Source: Deltaproteobacteria bacterium
GTDB lineage: Bacteria > UBA10199 > JACPAL01
Assembly: GCA_016180855.1 (NCBI GenBank)
Contig: JACPAL010000007.1
Location: 25,592 to 89,591 of the forward strand
Length of the DNA stretch: 64,000 bases
Reading direction: 5' to 3'
How positions within the stretch are numbered: the stretch's first letter is position 1; each line of letters begins with the position of its first letter. Below, in pieces: positions 39,637-48,527 of the stretch. The position numbers and the translations under genes were made by a program. The notes under the pieces are model-generated. The model was not told where the DNA came from, did no database searches, and saw only the letters and a program-made list of their open reading frames with translations.

Positions 39637-39684
39637 CCCTCACCCGGTGGGGGATCAATGAAGAAAATTAGGGAAGGGTGAGGG
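39637..39684. repeat. Inverted repeat CCCTCACCC...GGGTGAGGG
   Basis: The arms are 9 bases and perfect; the loop is 30 bases. It resembles the hairpin arms at 35301-35340. It ends 7 bases before the gph ATG, so it could affect translation of that gene. Confidence 0.5.
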
Positions 39685-39690
39685 GGTACA

Positions 39691-40335
39691 ATGAAGAAAA
39701 TCTCTCTTTTGATTTTCGATCTCGACGGAACGTTGATCGACTCCAAGGCAGATATCACGAATTGCGTCCTGTGGACGCTTCGGGACATGGGACTCCCCTC
39801 TATTCCGGATGAGGTGATCCACTCCTATGTGGGAAATGGCGTCCGCCCGCTGATCCAGAAATCAGTGGAGGCGGCCCATGGCTCCAGTTTTGATAAGGCA
39901 ATCCGCATTTTCGAAGGCTACTACCGCTCCCATCTGATCGACAAGACAAGACCGTTTCCGGGAGTGCAAGAGACGTTGGAGCATTTTCGATCCAAAAAAA
40001 TGGCGGTCTGCACGAACAAGCCCCAATACTTTACCGAACCGATTTTAAGTGTTTTAAAGCTGGACCATTACTTCATGACAGTCATCGGAAGTGGAAACAC
40101 CTTTCCCAAGAAGCCGGATCCGACAATGATTTTTCATCTCATAAAAGAAGGCGGGTGCCGACCCGAGGAGGTCGTCCTGATCGGGGACAGTCGTGTCGAC
40201 ATCGAAACCGGGAAAAATGCCGGGATCCTCACCTGCGGAGTTACCTACGGATTTCGTCCTGCAGAAGAGGTTCATGAAGCAAACGCTGATTTTGTGATCG
40301 ATAGCTTTTTAAAACTCAAGTCTCTCTTTGAATGA
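39691..40335 (+). CDS. Phosphoglycolate phosphatase-like HAD hydrolase
   Basis: The 214-residue protein has the HAD motifs IFDLDGTLIDSKADI (nucleophile Asp 9, acid Asp 11), VCTNKP (motif II), Lys in PKKPDP and VLIGDSRVDIETGKNAGI. Order and length match Gph, which detoxifies 2-phosphoglycolate. The family also contains pyrophosphatase PpaX, so the substrate is not certain. A G-rich ribosome site lies just before the ATG. Confidence 0.85.
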   Translation: MKKISLLIFDLDGTLIDSKADITNCVLWTLRDMGLPSIPDEVIHSYVGNGVRPLIQKSVEAAHGSSFDKAIRIFEGYYRSHLIDKTRPFPGVQETLEHFRSKKMAVCTNKPQYFTEPILSVLKLDHYFMTVIGSGNTFPKKPDPTMIFHLIKEGGCRPEEVVLIGDSRVDIETGKNAGILTCGVTYGFRPAEEVHEANADFVIDSFLKLKSLFE

Positions 40336-40400
40336 TGCAAAAATCGGTTTCTAGACTTCACACGTTGAGAGGCGGCAGGACCCGCCATCACTTTTGAGTT

Positions 40401-41364
40401 TTAACAACTCAGACGGCGAAGTGCCTCCTGATACCTCTCAGAGGTCTTCTGAATAATATCATTGGGCAGACTGGGGGCCGGCGGCTTCTTGTTCCAGTGA
40501 ATCGATTCAAGGTAGTCCCGCACAAACTGCTTATCGAAACTAGGTGGTGAGATCCCAACCTGATAACTGTCCTTGGGCCAAAAACGGGAGGAATCGGGGG
40601 TGAGCGCCTCATCAATCCAGATCAGTTTTCCGTCCAGAAGCCCAAACTCAAATTTGGTGTCCGCCAAGATGATGCCACGTGGCTCGGCCCATTTTACGGC
40701 CTCCTGATAGAGATGGAGACTCATCTCCCGGACCTGTTCCGCAATCTCTCCACCGACAACCTGCACGGCCCGATCAAAACTGATGTTTTCATCATGCGCC
40801 CCCCTTTCCGCCTTGGTGGCAGGGGTGAAAATCGGATTTGGTAATCGTTCCGCCTCCCGAAGCCCCTTGGGTAACTTGATTCCGCAGATCATCCCGGTTT
40901 TCTGATAATCCTTGAAACCGGAGCCGGCAAGATATCCACGAGCAACCGCCTCTATTTTCAGAGGGTCGGTTTTCCGGACAATGACCGCCTGATCCTGGAT
41001 GGAAGCCACCTCCTCGTGGTTAGCAATGAAGCTCCCCGCGGCAAGACCGCGGGGTTTCTTGGCGGAATCCCCGTAGCCACCGACCCTCCTCTGCCAATGC
41101 TTCGGATCTCCGGACCATTCATCCGGCAACCGGTTTATGCGTCAGGTGATTCGGGATGATCCCATTCAACTTTTCAAACCAGAAGTTGGAGAGGGCCGTC
41201 AGAACCTTTCCCTTCCCCGGGATTGGATTCGGGAGAACGACATCAAACGCGGAGAGGCGATCCGTTGTCACAATCAGAAGTTCAGAGCCCAAATCGTAGA
41301 CGTCCCTCACCTTGCCACGAAAGAGAAGTTTGAGCTGACTTAAATTAGAATGAAAAAGTGTCAT
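40401..41364 (-). pseudogene. purC: SAICAR synthase purC, interrupted and frameshifted by an inserted repeat
   Basis: Two frames carry the two parts of one enzyme. The first, from the ATG at 41364, reads [20 protein letters not shown] and goes on to NGIIPNHLT. The second continues with [33 protein letters not shown] and [17 protein letters not shown], matching long-type PurC to the end. Between them lie about 115 bases (near 41025-41139) that have no counterpart in PurC and include the GC-rich palindrome also found after csp. The frame differs on the two sides. The enzyme is needed for purine synthesis. Either it is inactive here, or RNA or translational events restore it, or the sequence has an error. 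The window also carries a purine salvage pair. It starts at the last base of the pit stop. Confidence 0.85.
41025..41139. repeat. Inserted repeat element in purC, containing GC palindrome copy 2
   Basis: The hairpin CCCCGCGG-CAAGA-CCGCGGGG (41034-41054), preceded by GAAGCT, is shared with 988-1015. The rest (to about 41139) is unlike PurC and gives open frames in two registers. Borders are approximate to about 20 bases because part of the spacer between NHLT and the EVASIQDQ segment may be native. Confidence 0.65.
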
Positions 41365-42368
41365 CAATAAAATAACCGGGTTAGTCCGTATACGAGAGCC
41401 CCCACAACAGCAGAGGCCGGTATTGTAAAAATCCACGCAAGAAAGATCGAATCAACGACTCCCCATCGAACGGCTGTCAGACGTTTGGTTGACCCAACCC
41501 CCATAATCGCCCCCGTAATGGTGTGGGTCGTACTCACGGGAATTCCACCGAATGTCGCCAAAAAAAGTGTTGCCGCGGCTGCTGTTTCTGCTGCAAAGCC
41601 ACCGACCGGCTGGAGTTTCGTCACCTTCATCCCCATCGTCTTGACGATCCTCCATCCGCCAAACATCGTCCCCAACGCAATAGCTGCGTGGCAGACAACA
41701 ATAACCCAGATGGGAACATAGAACTTGTCCCCCAAGTAGCCCGTGGAGAAAAGCAGAATGGCAATCACCCCCATCGTCTTCTGGGCATCATTTCCCCCAT
41801 GACCCAAACTGTACAGTCCTGCGGAAACGAGTTGAAGCCGGCGAAAGTGACGATCCACTCGGGAGGGGGAGGAATGATAGAAGAGGAGATTCACGAGAGA
41901 CATAACAATAAAACCCAGGATGAATCCCATCATCGGCGCAATCAGAATAAATATTCCAATTTTGATGAGACCGCTTGCAATCAGGCAGGAGGGACCAGCC
42001 TTGGTAATCGCCGCCCCTACAAATCCACCCACGAGCGCGTGGGAACTTGAGGTAGGGAGCCCCCACCACCATGTCAGGAGGTCCCACACAATCGCCCCCA
42101 TGAGACCGGAAAAAACGACAGCGACATTCATGACAGAGGGGTCAACGACTCCCTTTCCAATCGTTTGTGCCACATGAACATTAAAGACGAAGAGGGCAGC
42201 AAAATTAAAAAAGGCGGCCCAGGCAACAGCTACTTTCGGTGAAAGAACCCTCGTAGAAACAACGGTCGCAACGGAATTTGCCGCATCATGAAAACCGTTG
42301 ATGAAATCAAACGACAAAGCAGCGATTGTAACAAGAACGATGACGAGAAGAGAAGCAGGTTCAGGCAT
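41364..42368 (-). CDS. PiT-family inorganic phosphate transporter
   Basis: The 334-residue membrane protein has both halves of the PiT signature: [20 protein letters not shown] near residue 25 and [16 protein letters not shown] in the second half, with [15 protein letters not shown] near the C-terminus. These proteins import phosphate (or metal phosphate) with H+ or Na+. The DUF47 gene, a common partner, lies directly upstream with an 8-base overlap. Confidence 0.94.
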   Translation of the reverse strand: MPEPASLLVIVLVTIAALSFDFINGFHDAANSVATVVSTRVLSPKVAVAWAAFFNFAALFVFNVHVAQTIGKGVVDPSVMNVAVVFSGLMGAIVWDLLTWWWGLPTSSSHALVGGFVGAAITKAGPSCLIASGLIKIGIFILIAPMMGFILGFIVMSLVNLLFYHSSPSRVDRHFRRLQLVSAGLYSLGHGGNDAQKTMGVIAILLFSTGYLGDKFYVPIWVIVVCHAAIALGTMFGGWRIVKTMGMKVTKLQPVGGFAAETAAAATLFLATFGGIPVSTTHTITGAIMGVGSTKRLTAVRWGVVDSIFLAWIFTIPASAVVGALVYGLTRLFY

Positions 42369-42981
42369 TCTTCAAGACAATCCCTTCCAGAACATTGGCT
42401 AAATCCTCACAGCGATCCGTTGCTGTCTCAAGGGTTTCTAAAATCTCCTTCTCTTTAATCAACCGAATCGGATCCTTTTCACGCTCAAAAAGAAGCGCAA
42501 TGGCAGCCCGCGAGGCCTCATCCGCTTCATTCTCAATCCGGTTCACCTCGATGCATTGGGCCAAAATCATCTCCGGGCTCTTGTGTTCTCTTAATCGAAT
42601 AATCGCTTTATTGGCCTCTTCAACAGACCTCACAAGAAGTCCGGTAATTTTTTTCATCCCTTCTGTTGGCTGACCAATCTTATAGAGGATCATTTTGTTG
42701 GCGGCCCCAAAAATGAGGTCAACGATATCATCAAGTTCCGAGGCAAGTTGATGAATATCTTCCCGATCAAACGGGGTAATAAATGTTTTGTTGAGTGTCT
42801 CGATGGTATCATGGGTTATCTGATCCCCACAATGCTCGACATCTTCGATTTTTTTAAGCTTTACCTCCACCTGGTTAAAGTCTTGAACAAGACCTTCCAA
42901 AAGGTGGGCTGCCTGAACCATATTAACGGCCGCTTTTTCGAAGAGGTCAAAAAACTGGACGTTTTTCGGGAAGAGCCCCAT
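42361..42981 (-). CDS. DUF47 (PhoU-like) regulator of phosphate transport
   Basis: The 206-residue protein is all-helical, with EKAAVNMVQAAHLLEGLVQD, VEHCGDQITHDTIETLNKTF and DREDIHQLASELDDIVDLI, the conserved metal-binding helices of the PhoU/DUF47 fold. Members of the family are encoded beside PiT transporters and are thought to control their activity. Overlap with pit supports this. Confidence 0.93.
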   Translation of the reverse strand: MGLFPKNVQFFDLFEKAAVNMVQAAHLLEGLVQDFNQVEVKLKKIEDVEHCGDQITHDTIETLNKTFITPFDREDIHQLASELDDIVDLIFGAANKMILYKIGQPTEGMKKITGLLVRSVEEANKAIIRLREHKSPEMILAQCIEVNRIENEADEASRAAIALLFEREKDPIRLIKEKEILETLETATDRCEDLANVLEGIVLKNA

Positions 42982-43042
42982 TTCCGTGGAGCTGTATAAG
43001 GCCTCTCAAGTCAAAGTCAAATAAAAACAGGTAACAAGGGGG

Positions 43043-44671
43043 TTATCGAATCAGTGAACAACCGCTGCCGGCTGCGCGCCAGCCGGTCAGTCCACCCTGA
43101 TCCACAATCGCAGGGTTAGAAGAGGCGACCTCATCTTGCGAACCAGGGGCATTGCTAATCTGTACCGGTGTTCCCAGGGGTGTCTGTGTCTCATTAACCG
43201 TCGCCTCATTCTGACAACGGGAATCACAACCATCTCCATCACTCGTGTTACTATCGTCACACTGTTCGTCCGGCTCTGTAATGCCATTGCCACATTGCCT
43301 GACCGGCGGGCAGGCGCTGCAATCCCGTTCGCAGGTAGAACAGTTCTCCTCACCATTGCAGGTCCCATCCCCACAGATAGCTTCGGGAGGGCAAGCGCCG
43401 CAATCAGCGGAACAGGTGCTGCAACTCTCACCCGCGTCACAGGAAGCATTACCACATCCGGTGGTAACCGCCGCCGGTCTTGCTCCCTTGGCATATTTGA
43501 GAACCTGCCGCCCCGCATCGTAATAGCTGATGTGGAGAGTATTATTAGAGTCACAAGCGATCGATGTATACTGCCCAACATCTGAGGAGGCAGGGTTTGC
43601 GGTCATTGGATCTTCAATCGTCTCAACGCGCCAGGTTGATTCGGTTCGCTCACGGCTCGCATGCTTCAAAGACCTGACGGTTGCATCATAGTAGCTGATG
43701 TGCAATGAGCCGTTGGGACACTCCGTCAAAGAGGTGTAAAGACCGGCATCGGAGTTCTCTCCGTCGATCAAGGTGGTGCCGGTTGATCCAATCGTCGCAA
43801 AACGGAGCTCACCCCCATTCGGCTGGTAGAAGGCGATATGCACGACCCCTCCCGAAGAGAGGAGTGCGTCCTTGTAGAAGTTGGGGCTCGTGGTGGTTGT
43901 CACCATCGCCTCATGATTGAAGAGTGTGGTCGTTGGACCGGACCAATCATAAGCCAGTCCATTAAATGGAGCCAGGTGATAAAACAGTTGCGGTTTCGAA
44001 CTGACAACCCTCGTGTAAAAGGCATGAAGATTAGCAGCACTATCAATCAGGAGTGAGAGTTGAGGAAGCATGGTTTGCGCAATGACCTCAGCGGGGGTCA
44101 CCCAACTTGACGTCGAGGTATTGTAACGGGAATTATAGAGCCGGAAATCGTTATCATCGTGACGATAAATCACGTGGGGAACCCCGCTCGATGAGAGGGC
44201 CAGGGCGGCACTACTTCCGGCCGATTCCGTCTTTGACCCGTCAATCACGGTCGTAAGGGCCGGCCAGGAACCGGACCTCTGCAGAAGTGTGGCAACGCCC
44301 ATAACGGGTGGGCAACTGCCGACACAACTGGTTGAAATATGTCCCCCATAGAGGGTAACGCAGAGATTCCCTGCTGCAGTCGAGAGAAGGCTGACATCCT
44401 CAAGACGATCGTAAACGGCCGTCAGATTGATTGGCGTTGACCAACCCCCTCCCCTCTGACTGATAAACTTGAGTCGCCTCGATTCCCCAACGTAAGCAAT
44501 CGCCGGTGCATTATCGGAAAGGGCCAAGGAGGAATAGGTGCCAGCTCCTATGGCTGAATCAAGCGTCGCGGTACTCCAATTGTAGGTCTGTGCCGCAAGA
44601 ATTGCGGGAAAAAACAGCCCGTGAACAAGGGCAGCCAAAACGATCCCTCGAATGTTAAAGAGCCGCTTCAT
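43043..44671 (-). CDS. Secreted propeller-like and Cys-rich protein with C-terminal GCSLIR
   Basis: A signal peptide (RGIVLAALVHGLFFPAILAAQ) starts the 542-residue protein. Residues 30-390 have propeller-like repeats of the type TSLTECPNGSLHISYYDATV and TSIACDSNNTLHISYYDA. Then come Cys-rich units (CGNASCDAGESCSTCSADC, CGDGTCNGEENCSTCERDC) and a myxobacterial DUF4215-type repeat (CGNGITEPDEQCDDSNTSDG). It ends AGSGCSLIR, an ending shared with the next two genes. This may be a sorting or lipidation signal, since signal peptide and Cys-rich region suggest the cell surface. Function unknown. Confidence 0.75.
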   Translation of the reverse strand: MKRLFNIRGIVLAALVHGLFFPAILAAQTYNWSTATLDSAIGAGTYSSLALSDNAPAIAYVGESRRLKFISQRGGGWSTPINLTAVYDRLEDVSLLSTAAGNLCVTLYGGHISTSCVGSCPPVMGVATLLQRSGSWPALTTVIDGSKTESAGSSAALALSSSGVPHVIYRHDDNDFRLYNSRYNTSTSSWVTPAEVIAQTMLPQLSLLIDSAANLHAFYTRVVSSKPQLFYHLAPFNGLAYDWSGPTTTLFNHEAMVTTTTSPNFYKDALLSSGGVVHIAFYQPNGGELRFATIGSTGTTLIDGENSDAGLYTSLTECPNGSLHISYYDATVRSLKHASRERTESTWRVETIEDPMTANPASSDVGQYTSIACDSNNTLHISYYDAGRQVLKYAKGARPAAVTTGCGNASCDAGESCSTCSADCGACPPEAICGDGTCNGEENCSTCERDCSACPPVRQCGNGITEPDEQCDDSNTSDGDGCDSRCQNEATVNETQTPLGTPVQISNAPGSQDEVASSNPAIVDQGGLTGWRAAGSGCSLIR

Positions 44672-44701
44672 AAAATCTTTTGCCCCTTGGGAGAACTACG
44701 G

Positions 44702-46705
44702 TTATCGGATCAGGCCACACCCACGACCACCCGCCTGTTGGGGCGGTTCTTCGGGAGGTGCCGGAGGAACAATCGGTGGGGTTTCACCTGGTGTTACAGT
44801 CCCAGGGCAGTCAGCGAGACAGGTCTGCATGTTCTCGCCCACCTCCGGATTGCAAATCCCATTTCCACAGAGAGACGGATCAGGAGTAATGCAGGCACCT
44901 CTCCGGCAGACCTTTCCCTCACCGCACTCCGCATCGTTCATGCAAGAGACACAAGTTCCTTCATCACAAATTGCACCACCGGGACACTCCGTATTTGTTG
45001 TACAACCGGTTCTCACAGGAGGGGTTACACAGGCCCCTTCCTGACAAATCCTGCCCGTTTCACATTGGGCATTATCGGTGCAGCTCTGACAAGTTGCATT
45101 GATACAGGCTGAGAGGCCAGGGCAATCGGCGTTGGTAACACATGCCGGTGTGGGGGGGAGGCAATCAGCAGAACAGTTCTGTGAGGTTTCACCATAATTG
45201 GAATCGCAAACACCGTTTCCACAATGACAGTCCGTAAAACAATTATTGACCGTCTCACTTGCGCTACAGACCCCGTCTCCACAACCGGGACAATCTTGAG
45301 GAGAGACAGATATCGATTCGCCCGGGTCGCATAAACCATTTCCGGCTGCTGACAAAACGGCATGCCTCAGCTCTTCCTGAACCCGATGATAATAGGCAAG
45401 ATGGATTGCACCTTCATTACTGACATCGAGCGAAAGATACCGGTTTTGATAAAAGTCAATGGAGGTGGTGCCATAAACACCGATTGAGGCGTCAACCGTA
45501 AAGAGTTCCCATGCGGCTGCCGGCAGATTCAACCGCTTGCGGGCATATTTTATCCGTCCCTGGCGGGTACCGCTTACCATATCACTGGAGTAGTAAGCGA
45601 GGTGGAGGACGTTTCCCGGCCCGATCGCTATACTACAAAAACGACCTGTATCATCGGTATCAGAGGCATCCGCAGTCCCATCAACCCTTTCGGGTGCACT
45701 CCAATTCTGGATCGGTCGAGCGTGACTCCCCCCCCAGTATTTGAGACTCTTTTCATTGGGATCATGAAAACAGATATGGACATTTGCAGTATCAACGGCC
45801 ATCGATAGGTGAACCAATCCCCTTCCCACGGTAGTATTAAGTTCGCTATTATTAACAACAGTAAATGACTCGGCGTCCCCTGAAGCCGTCGGCCAGGTGT
45901 AATCATCCTCGGTCGGAGAGGTCGGATTATTCGGATTATTACCGCTCTTCTTGTACCGAATGATCGTGTCCTCCTCTCCCCCTGCATCGTCAACGTCATC
46001 GCTAAAGACATAAACAAGATGACCATACCCCTCCTGATCCAGGGTAAACCTAAAAGGTCCCTCAACTATTCCTGACGCTACCCTACAACCAACGGTTGTC
46101 GGATTCTTCTGCCAACGATGAATTAATTTGCCGGCATCATCTGCGGCAGAGGCGGAACAAGGAACTGCAATAGCAGTCGATGTCCCCCTTTTAAAAACAA
46201 TATGTGCATTGTTGTTGGGGCCCAACGCAATGGAGTGATGTGTTGCCCCTGCCGTAAAACCGGTTGAACTGACCTGACTGCCATCCCCGTTAAGAACACG
46301 GGTCCCGATACGAGGCGTTGCCGGATCTGCTAACATGGAATAGACATCACTGGCATAAAGTGTCGTATCGTCATTCCGAATTTTAAAATCGATAAATTCA
46401 CCTGATTGTGTCGTGGCCGGAGGATTTGGAAAGGGGGTCACGACCCAACCTGTTCCATCCAGATTGCGCGCATATCGTACATATCTGTTCGCCCTATCAT
46501 AGTAGAATATATGGGGGCGTCCCTGACTATCCAGATCTATGACAGGGTACTCACCCACAGAACCGGTACTGTCGGCAGCTGTCGTCTGCCAGGCAAGAGA
46601 GGCCGCTCCCTGACTGGCACCCTCCTCCTGAAACAGGAGGGAAAAGGCCGAGAAGGCAAGGAGGACAACCAGCCACCGATTTTTGAGATTTAATGCCCCA
46701 CGCAT
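44702..46705 (-). CDS. Secreted propeller-like and Cys-rich protein with C-terminal GCGLIR
   Basis: The N-terminus has a signal peptide (WLVVLLAFSAFSLLF). The first 450 residues carry propeller-like repeats (PVIDLDSQGRPHIFYYDRAN, SIAIGPGNVLHLAYYSSDM). Then follow many Cys-rich repeats (CGDGVCSASETVNNC, CVTNADCPGLSACINATC, CTTNTECPGGAICDEGTC), an EGF-like/myxobacterial type. A Pro-rich spacer ends QQAGGRGCGLIR. It lies 30 bases after its downstream neighbour's start and is probably co-transcribed with it. I took the ATG at 46705 because the signal peptide begins there. Confidence 0.72.
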   Translation of the reverse strand: MRGALNLKNRWLVVLLAFSAFSLLFQEEGASQGAASLAWQTTAADSTGSVGEYPVIDLDSQGRPHIFYYDRANRYVRYARNLDGTGWVVTPFPNPPATTQSGEFIDFKIRNDDTTLYASDVYSMLADPATPRIGTRVLNGDGSQVSSTGFTAGATHHSIALGPNNNAHIVFKRGTSTAIAVPCSASAADDAGKLIHRWQKNPTTVGCRVASGIVEGPFRFTLDQEGYGHLVYVFSDDVDDAGGEEDTIIRYKKSGNNPNNPTSPTEDDYTWPTASGDAESFTVVNNSELNTTVGRGLVHLSMAVDTANVHICFHDPNEKSLKYWGGSHARPIQNWSAPERVDGTADASDTDDTGRFCSIAIGPGNVLHLAYYSSDMVSGTRQGRIKYARKRLNLPAAAWELFTVDASIGVYGTTSIDFYQNRYLSLDVSNEGAIHLAYYHRVQEELRHAVLSAAGNGLCDPGESISVSPQDCPGCGDGVCSASETVNNCFTDCHCGNGVCDSNYGETSQNCSADCLPPTPACVTNADCPGLSACINATCQSCTDNAQCETGRICQEGACVTPPVRTGCTTNTECPGGAICDEGTCVSCMNDAECGEGKVCRRGACITPDPSLCGNGICNPEVGENMQTCLADCPGTVTPGETPPIVPPAPPEEPPQQAGGRGCGLIR

Positions 46706-46813
46706 GACAAACAGAGTATAGAGCAAAGCCCGTGCCAACAAAAGTATTATTTCTCCAATGAAAAATAATATTAAATTTCATTGAGTTAAATACAAACTGA
46801 AGCGGTTTGCAAA

Positions 46814-46846
46814 TTATCAAAATGATAGGGTTTCTCATTTTGATAA
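46814..46846. terminator. Perfect 12-base hairpin between two of the propeller-protein genes
   Basis: TTATCAAAATGA and TCATTTTGATAA are exact complements around a 9-base loop. It lies between the end of the gene at 46876 and the start of that at 44702 (minus strand). No strong T-tract is seen, so it may be a weak terminator or an operator. Confidence 0.5.
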
Positions 46847-46875
46847 TGAAACGGGGACGGTATTTTCCTTAAAAG

Positions 46876-48447
46876 CTATCGAACCAGGGAACAACCGCCC
46901 AAAGAGACCGTCTCAACATTGACACCGGGAATTCCTTCCTTTGGAGCTGCGGATGAGGAAGGGGTCGGTTCCGGAAGCTCCTCGATCGATGCAGCTGATT
47001 CCTCCGGGGTCAAATCCTCATCCGATAAGCTATTCTCCTCTCCATCGGATAAGTCAGTTGTTTCCAAAACAGCCTCTACTACCGGCTGATCGACGGAAGG
47101 TGTGGAAGAATCCGGTGTCATCAGGGGAGTCGGATCGGTCTCTAGAAGGCAGGGTGCGGGATAACAGGCGTATTTGAGATCAGTCTCTTCACATCCACCG
47201 GCACCGCAAACTTCGTAGGCCAAATGAAGCCGATCGGACACAACCGTCGCAGAAAAAGTCCTTTTCTGATTGCTCCCAAAACCAAAAACAGATTCTCCAC
47301 TGTCAACAATACCAAAGCTCCATGAACCGGTTGAATTTAATCCTCTGGAGGCAACGACTAAAACAGGTTCCAATTCCTCATTCGCGTTTAATTTAGGATT
47401 GGCCCGTCCGATAATGAAGACCTTCTGTCCCAAAACCTCAATCTCACATCCGTCGAGAACATCAAAGGAGAAATTGGCAAGCGCCACAGGTGATGAAAAT
47501 GAATTCTCATTTTTTTTGACATACCTCATGACCCTCGCCGTCTTATCAAAATAACAAATATGAAGAACCCCACCGGAGTCGATTGTGATATCCATCTTCT
47601 CGCCAAATTCATGCTCCTCATCCTCCGCCTCTACAACAGTGGTCTTTGTCCAGACTCCTACATCAGGGGAACGCTTGGCATAACGGATCCTCTGCGTCAG
47701 ATCGGTTGAGAAGTTGGAGGCGCGATATTCATCCTTATAGAGAAGATGGACGGCGTTATCTCCAAATGTCATAGCGGTGTAAGGTTTGATCTTGGGGAAA
47801 CAACCGAAGACGCAGCCCGGTTCGGCAACAGTCTCCGTTGTCCAGTCACCATTGACCTCCTTCTTCTTGTACCGAATCCGACCATGATTGGAAGAGTCAT
47901 AATAGGCAAGATGCCTCCTGCCGGACGGTTCGATCAGGAGCGACGTCCATTCACCATTCGACCTCTCATCCAGAACACTGGAGGCCTGATTCGGCCAGAC
48001 GGGGAGTTCCGGTACCGGCTCATCGAGGTTTCGACTCGACAAAACAAGATCCCCCGTTGGAGAAAATGGATCGGGAAGACAATCGATACTTTCGGAATCG
48101 GAACAGTCATCCCCTTTTAAAACGGAGGAGACGTAGACCTTGCTATTGCCGACAGCGATCCGAGTCCCCGGCCCAGCGGTGGCACTACTCTCATCCACAT
48201 AGGCCCAGGAGCTCCAATCCGTTCCCTCTCTCTTAAGGTAACGGGTCCAATATTTACCGACCGTATATTCCTGGTAGCTGATATGAATCCGGCCGGTCGG
48301 ATCAACGGCAATCGAGCTGTTCATCCCAACGTTGTCAGACGGATCCCCCGCCTCGGAGAGGAGGCGCCGATCCCAGTCTGTAGACGGCTCCGGACAACCG
48401 AACAGACAAAAGGTGAGTGCCACAAGAGCTGAAAATAATCCCTTCAT
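46876..48447 (-). CDS. Propeller-like lipoprotein with C-terminal GGCSLVR
   Basis: The signal peptide ends in a lipobox (FSALVALTFCLFGCPEP). About 400 residues carry propeller-like repeats (NSSIAVDPTGRIHISYQE, WTSLLIEPSGRRHLAYYDSS, DITIDSGGVLHICYFDKTAR). There are fewer Cys repeats than in its two neighbours. An acidic, Ser- and Pro-rich tail (SDGEENSLSDEDLTPEESAA) leads to SLGGCSLVR at the very end. It has both an N-terminal lipid-type Cys and the shared C-terminal Cys motif. I took the ATG at 48447; a TTG lies 6 bases upstream. Function unknown. Confidence 0.74.
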   Translation of the reverse strand: MKGLFSALVALTFCLFGCPEPSTDWDRRLLSEAGDPSDNVGMNSSIAVDPTGRIHISYQEYTVGKYWTRYLKREGTDWSSWAYVDESSATAGPGTRIAVGNSKVYVSSVLKGDDCSDSESIDCLPDPFSPTGDLVLSSRNLDEPVPELPVWPNQASSVLDERSNGEWTSLLIEPSGRRHLAYYDSSNHGRIRYKKKEVNGDWTTETVAEPGCVFGCFPKIKPYTAMTFGDNAVHLLYKDEYRASNFSTDLTQRIRYAKRSPDVGVWTKTTVVEAEDEEHEFGEKMDITIDSGGVLHICYFDKTARVMRYVKKNENSFSSPVALANFSFDVLDGCEIEVLGQKVFIIGRANPKLNANEELEPVLVVASRGLNSTGSWSFGIVDSGESVFGFGSNQKRTFSATVVSDRLHLAYEVCGAGGCEETDLKYACYPAPCLLETDPTPLMTPDSSTPSVDQPVVEAVLETTDLSDGEENSLSDEDLTPEESAASIEELPEPTPSSSAAPKEGIPGVNVETVSLGGCSLVR

Positions 48448-48527
48448 CCTCAAGGTTGTTATCGGTCATTTTTGGGATTTGTTGCCTTCTTGAAAAATGA
48501 GGCGTGCAAAGTCTTAAGCCATTGATA

